Positions 31,432 to 41,068 of a stretch of 64,000 bases of DNA are shown one piece after another (within the stretch, counting starts at the first letter, position 1; each line of letters starts with the position of its first letter). This stretch comes from Ocypus olens (Eukaryota; Arthropoda; Insecta; Coleoptera; Staphylinidae): the NCBI GenBank assembly GCA_910593695.2, contig OU343058.1, positions 36,149,689 to 36,213,688 on the forward strand. Reading direction: 5' to 3'. Under the pieces are notes generated by a model, which saw only the letters and a program-made list of their open reading frames with translations, was not told where the DNA came from and ran no database searches. Position numbers and translations under genes: made by a program.

Positions 31432-32654
31432 TGTAACGTTTTAAATACTCTTCTTGTTATAATTATATAACTGTTGCCAGTTATGCCACAGGCAAGTCCT
31501 GGGTTCGTTGAGTTTATTTTTATTGTTTGTTTTTAAATTTGAATTTTCACTTTTATTACTTTATTATTTCGGTTTAACACTATTTAGACTGATAAACTAC
31601 CTTTAACTCAATAAATAAAGACAATAATTAATTAATAAATATATTCTCAATAAAATATGTACAATAAATAAAATAATAATAAATTCTAGGTACAGAAAAC
31701 CTCTCTAGTCAGCCGGTATGCAGATTCCTGTTTTCCCCAACAGGATGGCAGTTTTCTGTAGGTTGGCACAGCGTCTTCCACAGTGTTGCAGGTTTCTACC
31801 CGGCCTTCAGTATCTGCTCGACAGGTGGCTCTCTAAGTCACAGAAGATTTAATTAATACACAAATTATTTACAAGTTTAATTAATGTACACGTCTATTTT
31901 ACGTAATTCGGTTTATGAAATATTTCCAAGTCCCTCTTTACAGAATCGGACTTAATAATATTCCCTGCGGTATCAGGAAACGGTCGGTAATGAAATATTT
32001 CCAAGTCCCTCTTTACAGGATCGGACTTAATAATATTTCCTGCGGTATCAGGAAACGGCGGTTAGTGAAATATTTCCAAGTCCCTCTTTACAGGATCGGA
32101 CTTAATAATATTCCCTGCGGTATCAGGAAACGGTGGTTAGTGAAATATTTCCAAGTCCCTCTTTACAGAATCGGACTTAATAATATTTCCTGCGGTATCA
32201 GGAAACGGTCGGTAATGAAATATTTCCAAGTCCCTCTTTACAGGATCGGACTTAATAATATTTCCTGTATCTACTTCTTAACAACGTTCTTTAAAGAATT
32301 CATTGCTAAGAACGGTTTCCTCTTGACAATCTACCTTATAGAAGCTTGGTTGCCAAGAGGAGTCTGAGAGCGAGAACGCTCCGTTCTGGATTTTTATAGG
32401 CATCACGTCGCCCCGCCATCTGCGGAATCGCGCGCGTTGATTCCCGCATTGCGGTACTTGCGCGCGATTTGCCCCTCCATACTCGGCTGGTAACGTTCGA
32501 TATCCTCTCTCTGGCGCGTATTCTATTCAATCCCGGTGATATTAAATCTTTAAATAAGCGCGCCTTTTCTTAATACACAAGATGCAGAATTACCAACACG
32601 ATCTAATTCATACTGATCGCAAAAATGGTAATTCGTGGCATCTAAATCGTTACA
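31432..32654 (-). repeat. Gypsy-3 5' LTR (1223 bp)
   Basis: Same sequence as 25142-26364, with the TATA-like box at 32391-32398 and the 75-bp array at 31915-32265. It carries the promoter for the intact element. Confidence 0.93.
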
Positions 32655-33736
32655 ATACCCAACAGTGTCTTGGCCTTTGGGGTGTTGATGATGTAGGCCA
32701 GGGTGGTTGGAATTCCTTTTCCTTTGAGGATGACCTCTACTCTAGCGTAGACTGCTGCCCTTATGCTACTGGATCCGTCTGCCAGGGTGAGGTTTACGGG
32801 TTTTTTTTGGAATTTCACTCCTTGCCTTCTGAGCTCTTGGTATAGTTGTTCGCTCGCCAAGCTAGTGCGAGCGCCGGTATCTACGTATGCTGTTCCAGGG
32901 GTTCCTCCAATCTCGATATTTAGGGCTGGACGATCCCTGACCTGTAGCCCTAGGTCTGCGGCACAAAATCCTAGTGTTTGCGCCTGGGAGGTGGTTTGCG
33001 TAGAGCATTTAGGACAATTACGTTTAATGTACCCTGGGGTCTGGCAACCATAACAACGTAGTTCCTTTTTCTCCTGGCCTGGCGTTGTTTTTCCCTTTTT
33101 CTTGCGACATTCCTCCAGCGAGTGTCCGAAGATTTTGCAGAACGTACATTTTACCCTCTCTTTAGCTTCTGGGTGATCGGATTTTCTCTCCTTTAGATGA
33201 GCCTCGATTAGGCTGGCTTGGCTCAACAATTCTCTAAAATTGTTGACGGATGTCCTGGATATCCGGTCCCTGATCTTAAATTTTAGAAGTCCGTACAGCA
33301 TATCCAACTGGGTGTCCTCCGAAAATTTTTGTGTCAGCTGGGCCAACAGTGACCTCTTCTTCGTTAGGAAGTCGCTCGTATCCTCGTCGAGCTGTTGTGC
33401 CGTGGAGAAGATTTCCATGTAGATCTTATATGCTGGTGGGGTTGGAGCATATTCATCCTGGATCGCTTGTATCGCCTGGTCCCAAGTGTAGATATTATCC
33501 TTTATCCCACTCCACCAAGTATTGGCAGGTCCTTCTAGCAATAGCCTTAATCCCTGGATGGCATTGTCATTGGTGATGTTCTCACTCTGTTTGAAGAAGT
33601 CAATGCTGTCTATGAAGTCCTTCACGACCTCCGGATTTCGGGTTCCACTGTAGCGAGCCGTACAGTGTGTAAAATGTTTGCGCTGTGGCTGGATGGCGCT
33701 TATCAGCTGTTCTAACTGTTCTTGTGTAAGGGCCAT
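32655..33736 (-). pseudogene. gag: Gypsy-2 Gag and protease (N-terminal part of gag-pol)
   Basis: Starts at the ATG at 33736. The capsid region includes NTWWSGIKDNIYTWDQAI. Two zinc motifs follow: CTFCKIFGHSLEEC (CCHC) and CYGCQTPGYIKRNCPKC, where the histidine is replaced by tyrosine. An aspartic protease follows in the same frame (TAYVDTGARTSLASEQL, then LTLADGSSS). The frame is cut at TLLG by the Gypsy-3 insertion and resumes at 25141. A single gag-pol frame without frameshift sets Gypsy-2 apart from the other two. Confidence 0.9.
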
Positions 33737-33800
33737 CCCTCTCGTCGACTGACTCCTGGTTATTGGAATTTTTGTTGCTTTTATTCTATCTTTACTCTTC

Positions 33801-33820
33801 GGCCCGCTCGTTGGGCGTCA
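33801..33820 (-). other. Gypsy-2 candidate primer-binding site
   Basis: TGACGCCCAACGAGCGGGCC lies three bases after the 5' LTR on the minus strand. It resembles TGGCGCCCAAC-type primer sites, but I could not assign the tRNA. Confidence 0.5.
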
Positions 33821-33879
33821 GTTTGTAGCGGTACTTGGTAAAGATTTTTATTTAACCAAAAAATATGTACACTAAAATA

Positions 33880-35858
33880 CCGGGTGGACCATTTAATATG
33901 TTTTCAGGAAATATCTTCGAAACAAGAAATTAAAAAAAAAAATGACCCAAACAAAAAATGATTGTTTTGAAGGGGGCCATAATAACATAATTTTGTTTTT
34001 TTTATAGATGGCGCTGTTGTCGCTAAATCGAGGTCAACTTAGTTTTTTTAAATGGAAACCCGTACTTTTTATAACAGAATCAGAGTCCTTGTTAAAAAAT
34101 GAGAAGAATTCACTCAGCTAACTTTTTAGTCAGAGTGATAGATGGCGCTGTAATCGCGAAAAGAAGTTGTTGCATTTGGACGCTTGCGTATTCGAACTTC
34201 GCGCGCGTGTGTGTGTGTGTGCGCACCCGCGAACATGCCCGTCTAAAATCACCAATAATGTTCGTTACATTATTTTGTTATTATTTTTGTAAAGGATATG
34301 AATGTGACGTAAACTTAACTAGTATTTTATTCAAGAGTGTAATTGTATGATCGACCGACTTGGAAATGCAAAATAAATAATTTTGATCCATTTCCAAGTT
34401 GATATTTCAAAATTTATAATAATTTCAAATTAAACAAATAACTTAAATTTTGCTTTTTATATTCTGGGCTCAGCGTGAGCGCTGCTGACAGCTTTGACAG
34501 CCCCATGTCGCTCTGCAGGTTGATGTTGTCGATGTCCGGCTGGAGCGTAATTTGTAGGAAGCTGAAAAGAAATGGCAGGTTAGAAGAAGTCGATTGGGTC
34601 GAAGTGTGTGTAGACGCGCACTTGTGTTTAACTTACTTGAAATCATCTCTAGAGCAGGTGCTCAAAATGATGGCCGTTCATCTCGAGACATTTTGCGATC
34701 CTTGTTTGAAACGATCTCTGAACTTCTCGTAGGGTGTCTCTGTTGATGTTCGCACAAGCATTGTGAATACGCTCCTTCATGTTATCAGGCGTCGACGGTA
34801 TGTCGGCATAGCATTTGTCCTTCAGCAATCCCCACAGGAAAAAGTCCGGCGCTGTCAAGTCCGGCAAACGTGCCGGCCAAGGCACCGGACCTCCACGACC
34901 AATCCACTTGTTCGGAAATTGGCGGTTCAAAATATCTCGGACGATACGGGCAAAATGTGCAGGGCAACCATCGTGCTGATACCACAGTCTCAATCGGGTC
35001 AGCAGAGGGACGTCTTCGAGTAAAGCAGGAAGATGAGCCGTCAGAATTTCACCGTATTTTTCAGCATTCAGATTTCCGTCGATGAAGTACGGGCCAATGA
35101 CGTGATCTCCCAGAACTCGGCACCAAACGTTGACGCTCCATGGTCGTTGATGGTCCACTTGTCGGATCCAATATGGATTCTCCTCCGCCCAATAATGCAT
35201 GTTATGCCGGTTGATTTGGCCACGATTCGTGAAACTTGCTTCATCCGAGAATAGAACCATGGAAACGAAGTTCCGGTTGTTGCGTATTTGCTGCTGAGCC
35301 CAATTGCAGAACTGCACTCGATGTTGGAAGTCGTCGCTATGAAGTTCTTGATGCAACGATACGTGGTAAGGATGAAATTTATGCCGATGAAGAACTCGCA
35401 GAACACTCGTTTTGGAGATGCCTGAACTCCGCGCCAGTTGACGAGAACTTATGTTGGGTTTGACTGCAACTGCAGCTAAAATATCAACTTCGGCATTCTC
35501 CTGGGGTACGGTGCGTCTTCGATGTCTGGTTCGTTTTAGGCTGCCAGTGTCCACAAATGAGTTGACGATCCGAAGAAAAGTCATGTGACTCGGATGATCT
35601 CGATCAGGATACAAGCCACACGCATCAAGTGCATTGCGTCTAGCTTCACCATACACGAAAATCATGTCGACCTTTTCCGCGATAGTATACCGCACCATTG
35701 TAACGTTTTCGCCATCAATGCAGAAGACCGACTGATTACCAAACTAAATTTTCTTTTGTTCAGTCAAAGAAAGCATCAAAATCCAGCTATTTCCAGCTAT
35801 TTTTCAATTTAAAATTGTAATTCATGGAAATACGGCCGACGTCATGTTTTGACACACA

Positions 35859-35889
<31 letters not shown>

Positions 35890-36219
35890 CATGCGCGCGA
35901 AGTTCGAATACGCAAGCGTCCAAATGCAACAATTTCTTTTCGTGATTACAGCGCCATCTATCACTCTGACGAAAAAGTTAGCTGAGTGAATTCTTCTCAT
36001 TTTTTAACAAGGACTCTGATTCTTTAATAAAAAGTAGGGGTTTCCATTTAAAAAAACTAAGTTGACCTCGATTTAGCAACAACAGCGCCATCTATGAAAA
36101 AAACAAAATTATGGTATTATGGCCCCCTTCAATACAATCATTTTTTGTTTGGGTCATTTTTTTCTAAAGTTTCTTGTTTCGAAGATATTTCCTGAAAACA
36201 CATTAAATGGTCCACCCGG
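33880..36219 (-). mobile_element. mariner-1: full-length DD41D-type mariner with ~328-bp terminal inverted repeats
   Basis: The ends CCGGGTGGACCATTTAAT and its inverse lie between TA duplications (33878-33879, 36220-36221). The empty site is seen at 21446 in the other Gypsy-2 LTR. The inverted repeats are unusually long (about 33880-34206 and 35891-36219). Both are bordered internally by a GT/CA microsatellite (about 34207-34221 and 35852-35890). It encodes an uninterrupted transposase, so the copy may be active. Confidence 0.95.
34649..35698 (-). CDS. mariner-1 transposase (349 aa, apparently DD41D)
   Basis: This enzyme cuts and reinserts the element at TA sites. The N-terminal paired helix-turn-helix region includes YTIAEKVDMIFVYGEARR and SSRQLARSSGISKTSVLRVL. 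Catalytic aspartates lie in MVLFSDEASFTNR, YQHDGCPAHFA and DLTAPDFFLWGLLKD; 41 residues separate the second and third, hence DD41D rather than the DD34D of classical mariners. The protein ends in HHFEHLL. Start at 35698, no internal stop or frameshift, length normal for the family. Mariner-2 carries a truncated copy of the same gene. Confidence 0.95.
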   Translation of the reverse strand: MVRYTIAEKVDMIFVYGEARRNALDACGLYPDRDHPSHMTFLRIVNSFVDTGSLKRTRHRRRTVPQENAEVDILAAVAVKPNISSRQLARSSGISKTSVLRVLHRHKFHPYHVSLHQELHSDDFQHRVQFCNWAQQQIRNNRNFVSMVLFSDEASFTNRGQINRHNMHYWAEENPYWIRQVDHQRPWSVNVWCRVLGDHVIGPYFIDGNLNAEKYGEILTAHLPALLEDVPLLTRLRLWYQHDGCPAHFARIVRDILNRQFPNKWIGRGGPVPWPARLPDLTAPDFFLWGLLKDKCYADIPSTPDNMKERIHNACANINRDTLREVQRSFQTRIAKCLEMNGHHFEHLL

Positions 36220-36746
36220 TATATATAACGATGATGATGTCAGGTGCGTGGGGTAATAACGAAGGTAGTCCTTAGCAGAGGCTGTCCGCGACGGGAGCAG
36301 CTTCTTCGAATGCGAGCGTCGGGCGGCTGTCCTCAGCGGGGAGCGGCTTCCTGGAACTCGGCTGAACTTCGTAACGAGGTATCTCGAGAAAACGTCCGCA
36401 CAAGGGATCGGATTATCGGTTTTTCGGAGGTTTGAGTTTCGCGAAACTGTCCGCACACGGGATCGGTCTTCTTGGAAACACTTTATTACAATGACGTTTA
36501 GCAAAAAACAGCTTCTGACCACACAAGGGTTCGGAACGACTGTTTGAGCTTAAGAGCTTGTGAAACTCTCTTTGTATGCCGAGGTGCAGCTGTTTATATA
36601 TGCGGCACAGCGGGCGGTCCTCCCTTCTTTGGTGGTTGTTTGTACCAGCGTGGGGATGCGGTGGGGCGAGCGACGGTGGCGCAAGCGGAGAGGGTAGTAC
36701 GGAGCGCTTTGGTACTAGCGTGGGCGCTTCGTACGTACCCGTTACA

Positions 36747-37290
36747 ATTATAAAATTATTCACAATTCTTCCAGATTGTCGAAGACTGAACTGCGTGGCA
36801 AATGCTAGTTCCTCCTGGGAGTAATTTTCCACCAGTGGCTTAATTTGCCGTTTTTGAGACATCCGTCAATTTAGTAAAAGATTTATACGAACCTCTGGAT
36901 TTACCACTAGAAGATCCAGGTTGGGGTTCATTTGGTAAACTCACAATTCCATTTCATTTAGCCACTTTCAATATTTATTTTCAAAATTTGAAAATGCTCT
37001 ATTAGAAGTTTGCCATTTCATTGCCAATTTTGACGTAAAATGTGTTATTTTTTGTTTCAACGAATGTAAATTTTCAGTGTCCGATTCAATATCAATCTTC
37101 ATATTGTCAATCACAAAGAAAAAAACTGCTTTATTTTTTTCTTCTAGCGTTTGGTGAGCGCGCCAAATGTCGAATAATGTTCTCCGGGAAACGGTTACGC
37201 TGCCTAAAAAAAAACACTGCTTGTAAACGGGCAAAAACAAGCATGAAATATTACTTGTACATTAAACTGATTAGTTAATATGTATACAAA
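36747..37290 (-). pseudogene. Unclassified transposon-type protein fragment
   Basis: Minus-strand peptides with small frame breaks read LFDIWRAHQTLEEKNKAVF, FTSKLAMKWQ, PQPGSSSGKSRGSYKSFTKL, then KKRQIKPLVENYSQEELAFA. The order (W-rich helix, proline-serine-glycine linker, basic KRRK-like patch, LxFA helix) resembles N-terminal parts of multi-copy insect proteins that I associate with transposons but cannot name. The frame breaks at an A run near 36862. Gypsy-2 inserted at its end. Confidence 0.4.
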
Positions 37291-37626
37291 AAAAAATCAT
37301 TGAGGATATCGGCGGATATAATAAACTTTAACCTTATTAAAATATAATGTAAAATATTACAGTAGGATTCTCTACTAAATTTAAATCATTGTATCTATGT
37401 GTTGACTAAATTTAAACAAAGAATAATTAAAACTATGTTGTATACATACCAGTAGGATATATATCCATTGTTAATTTAAATTTTGAACTAAACACAAATG
37501 TAAAAAAAAATGTTAAACGTACACGTTTGGAGCGCGTGTAATTCACAACTAAACGACGTAAACGAAGCGTGCACTTTGGGTAAAAAAATGGATTTCTAAA
37601 CAGTTGATTTTCGGCGAAATGCTCAG
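37291..37626. other. AT-rich sequence, nothing recognised
   Basis: No supported gene. It lies between the unclassified fragment and the end of the Polinton polymerase fragment. Confidence 0.5.
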
Positions 37627-38670
37627 CTAGATTTCACGTTTCGTCCACTGTGGGGCATGGCGTAAAGAGCACTGAGTTATACCGCCACGAATGCCCTTGC
37701 GAACAAAATGATGCATGTCGATGTCTGTCAGTAATTCCACTTTAATATCTGTCAATTTTAACATGGCATCCCGCGACAAACCAGGAGCCGTGTAATAATG
37801 AGCCGGATCCAACTAATAAGCTTTCAAGCAAACATCGAGGAAATTTTCAAAAATATCAGCCAAAAGTAAAACCTCGGTTTTCAAATATAAGTCGGAGTAT
37901 TCGAGCAAATTTTTGCACTTAAATTTAACCCAAACGTTTTGTGCATGTTCATACTCTTTAGCAATGATGTCTGTGTTCGTAAGTGAATTACAAAATAATT
38001 TTTGCGGTGGTAATTTTGTTTCCTCCAATTTCGACAGCGAATCCATGTGCTGATAAGGAAATATTTTCGTTACCAGATCAAATTGATTATCAATAGGAAA
38101 ATGTTTTCCAACATTAACCAATTGATCTCGTTTTAATTTCGACGATGACATGAATCGAATTGAATCCAAAAATCTTAGTTTTAAATAAATACCGCGATCA
38201 GTTCCTTTCTTATCAGTATATTGATCCAATTTAATCGATTTTGAGAAAGAGATGTAATTCACCTTATTTTGAGGAATTACATCAAACTTCTCATTATCGA
38301 CACCGAATTCTTTTATAAATAAATGAGCGTAGTAGCCAGATAAATTGTGAAAAAATATTGGTAAAAATTTTGAAATTTTGTAGTTTAAATTACATTTGGA
38401 GTGAGCGGCTCCCACAAATTGGCCAGAAAGGTGACAATGGTCGGTTACCTTGTCCACCGGATCTAATTTTTTTCACAAATATGACACTCTGTCGTGGTAT
38501 CAAATAAATATTGCTCACCTGGACTTAATTTTGACATTGGAATGATCGGTTTTAAATAAGTTTCATAAATAAATTTTGCGTCCGCGGTTAATTTTTCAAT
38601 AACAATTTTAGGGCAGTCCAAACCCGTGTAAGTGACAAATTTATCTAAATTTGGATCAAACGAGCATTTA
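37627..38670 (-). pseudogene. Polinton/Maverick protein-primed DNA polymerase B fragment
   Basis: Minus-strand peptides match Polinton-type family B polymerase: LKCSFDPNLDKFVTYTG, CHICEK, then DHCHLSGQFVGAAHSKCN, FFHNLSGYYAHLFIKEFG, EHAQNVWVKF, YLKTEVLLLADIFENF and YYTAPGLSRDAMLK. It covers the exonuclease-to-polymerase region only. The exonuclease II motif, usually NLSGYDxH, has Tyr in place of Asp here. A frameshift lies in the 7-T run at 38467-38473 and a TAG stop at 37813-37815. The left end stops after QCSLRHAP. The right end is cut by piggyBac-3 at TTAA. No other Polinton genes are present. Confidence 0.8.
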
Positions 38671-38807
38671 ACCCTTAACTAGGCGCGCCTGTATACTTAC
38701 GTTAGTGGGCGCATGGGGTCTTTGCTGACCCGAAGCTGTACTTGAAAATTGCAGACAAAAAATTAGAAAAACATTTGCAGTGAATATTGTTGTTTATTAA
38801 TAAATAA

Positions 38808-40231
38808 TCAATCCATATTTGTAATATTCGAACAGTTTTTACATACGATCTTATGATCCGCGCACAAAGTTTTTTCGCACAAACACCATTTTTGATATTT
38901 TTTGTCCTTGTTTCGGGGGCAGAAATCGCATCGCTTACGTTTTGCATTCCTTCGATTTTCCGGTATTGCCTGACGTGTCATTTCAAATTTCAGCTCGATC
39001 CGGCCTCTGACGTCCCTTGGAGTGGCGACAGAAATCAGCCTACTTGTCTGGAACGGTTTCACCAACTGTAGCAAAGTTGTTTCAAGAACTCGCGTCTGTA
39101 ATTTTTTAAGTGTGCCCACTAGTGTGATGTTGTGGTTTTTCAGAAGGCCATGTGCTAGAGGTATGCTTGTATACCAATTATCGGTGGTAACGTTCCGGCC
39201 GCTTCCATGTATGGGGGAGATGAGACGGTACACTATTTTCTTTGCTGAGTTCTTCATGAGATACGGGCCTTCAGGTTGTGTTCCCACGTATATTTCCATG
39301 TTCTGAAGGTAGTAAGTTGTTGAATCTACCATCGCGAAGACCTTGATGCCATATCGGTTCGGTTTCAACGGAAGGTACTGGCGGAAACCACAACGTCGAC
39401 GGAATCCCAGCAATTGTTCATCTATGGTCACATTTTGAGTTGGCACATAATTGTAGATACAATCACTGAGAACAAATCACGTATAGCACTGAGTTTATCA
39501 CTTTGTGTCTGTTCTTGTGTTGACGTCATCAAAACGAAGATTTCTCAGGAGAAACATGAATCGTTTTGCAAGCATGGTATCTCGAAAGATGGTGACACCG
39601 GTATCACCATAGACCCAAGTAGTTCAGATGAGAAGATCGAAGAACGCCTGCCATGTACAGGAGTCCTAAGAATGCTTGAATTTCTTCGACTGTTGTAGAT
39701 CTCGCATCACGTTGGCTTCTAAATTTTGGTTGAATCTTCTGGATAAATATGTTGGTGCAATCCACAAGAATTTAGAGTGCACGATCGTTCAAGAAACACC
39801 TCCAAATCTCCTCAGCAGTAGTTGCGTTGATGCACTTTTGACTTGGACCGCTTTTCTCCTTCACGATATTTACAGAACGTGTTCTGGTTTGCTTGTGGAC
39901 TGGTCCATCATACCACTTGGATTGATCTTTACCAAGGTAGTATTCTGCACCCCTCTGAACTTTGTTGTTTTCATCGTCACTGTCGGCTTCAATTTCACTG
40001 CAGGAATCATGATGTTCATCTGGTGGATTCTCGGGATCGATGAGTTGGCTGTGATTGTCGCCATCGGCATCCAGAGTTGTAGTTGTCATCCGCCGCGGCA
40101 GTAATACCCGGAGCATCCGCAGCAGCATCCAAATTTTCTGTAACGTAGTCGTCGTCGTCCCAGATTCTTCTAGCTTCCTCCTCCAACTCCGCCTGAGTCA
40201 AATAATTCACATATTTTGCCATTCGCGTCAC
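38808..40231 (-). pseudogene. piggyBac-3 transposase remnant lacking the third catalytic region
   Basis: The N-terminus (40231 down to about 39700) is acidic, followed by EEIQAFLGLLYMAGVLRSS. It continues with several frame breaks to NVTIDEQLLGFRRRCGF (first catalytic Asp) and NVTTDNWYTSIP (second). After TLVGTLKKL the sequence jumps to LQTRVLETTLLQLV, so the KGGVD-type region with the third Asp is missing. The C-terminal cysteine finger (CDFCPRNKDKK...CLCEKTLCADH...CKNC) is present. Stops and shifts are concentrated at 39450-39650. Non-functional. Confidence 0.85.
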
Positions 40232-40566
40232 GCAGTATATCGGTCGCTCGGAAAAAAAAAACGCACTAAATCATTTTCGATATTTCTGCCTTTATATAGG
40301 AAATATCGTAGAAAACCATTGGGGTAATTAGAGCAGACAGGTACTAGTGGTTTTACCAAGAGATAATCGCAGGCACAGGATAAGCGGATTATCGCCGAGC
40401 GCTGTTTTCAGATCATTAAAGTGAGCCGGTTAATTAGGGAATTCTATGAACAGATCAAGCCCAGGTACCTGTCATTAAGAGATTGATGGTAATCGCATTT
40501 TGCTAATACTTTTAAATGTATTCTTGACAATCGAAATCGGTTCTGTAGGCAATTTAGAATATTCCA

Positions 40567-40568
<2 letters not shown>

Positions 40569-40597
<29 letters not shown>

Positions 40598-40603
40598 AGA
40601 TAA
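40569..40603. repeat. (GATAA)7 microsatellite, LINE 3' tail
   Basis: Seven perfect GATAA units at the 3' end of the LINE, in element orientation (TTATC)n. Confidence 0.9.
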
Positions 40604-41068
40604 TGTTTATTAGTGCTACTAACTGTAAAGTTTTACACACGTCATTCTCTTAAAGATACATAAAGTTATAGATACATAATAGGTACTACATGGCAGAAAC
40701 ATTTCCTTATAGCTAATAAATAACAGAATCAAATACTAGTATACAAATGCATAAATTAACTCGTAATATGAGTGATATACAAAACAATGTAGGTATAAAA
40801 GGTTACAATTTAAAATATAAACTATAAATAATTTAATTGTGTACATGAGTAAATGCGCAAGACGATACTGTTATGAATTTAGAAAATCTGAAGTGAGTAT
40901 AAAATACATAGATGTAAAATTAAGACAGCGAATACAAGTAATATTTAATGTGAGTGAAACTGTATAAATAGATTGAATCAATGGAGGTAAATACTAAAGT
41001 AGATATAGATGAATTGTCGTAAGTGGTTATAAGACAATAGTTAAAAGCTAGAACGATCCTATCGGCTA

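Larger units (their letters stand above)
25142..32654 (-). mobile_element. Gypsy-3: intact Ty3/Gypsy element nested in Gypsy-2 (7513 bp)
   Basis: The 1223-bp LTRs (25142-26364, 31432-32654) have TGTAACG...CGTTACA ends and are flanked by a perfect 5-bp target duplication AATAC (25137-25141, 32655-32659). I saw no difference between the LTRs in the stretches compared. Gag, pol and a third ORF are all open on the minus strand. A tRNA-Lys-type primer site and a polypurine tract are present. Everything needed for an autonomous element is visible. Confidence 0.95.
21402..36746 (-). mobile_element. Gypsy-2: Ty3/Gypsy element interrupted by Gypsy-3 and mariner-1
   Basis: LTRs lie at 21402-21982 and 33824-36746 (the latter split by mariner-1). 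Both have TGTAACGG...CCGCTACA ends in element orientation and are flanked by ATTA (21398-21401 and 36747-36750). The order on the minus strand is 5' LTR, primer site, gag-protease, reverse transcriptase to integrase, polypurine tract, 3' LTR. Two substitutions were seen between the 581-bp LTRs, so it is young but older than its guests. Gypsy-3 inserted just after the protease, and one homopolymer frameshift also breaks the reading frame. Confidence 0.93.
33824..36746 (-). repeat. Gypsy-2 5' LTR split by mariner-1
   Basis: LTR parts 33824-33879 and 36220-36746 join across one TA to give the same 581-bp sequence as 21402-21982, with two substitutions. The promoter part (TATATAAA at 36593-36600, minus) is upstream of the insertion, so transcription would now run into mariner-1. 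Confidence 0.92.

Noticed and set aside
38808..39446. Intact short piggyBac-derived host gene
   Set aside because: The third catalytic region is deleted, the upstream frame is broken, and the element ends are present, so it is a decayed element rather than a domesticated gene.
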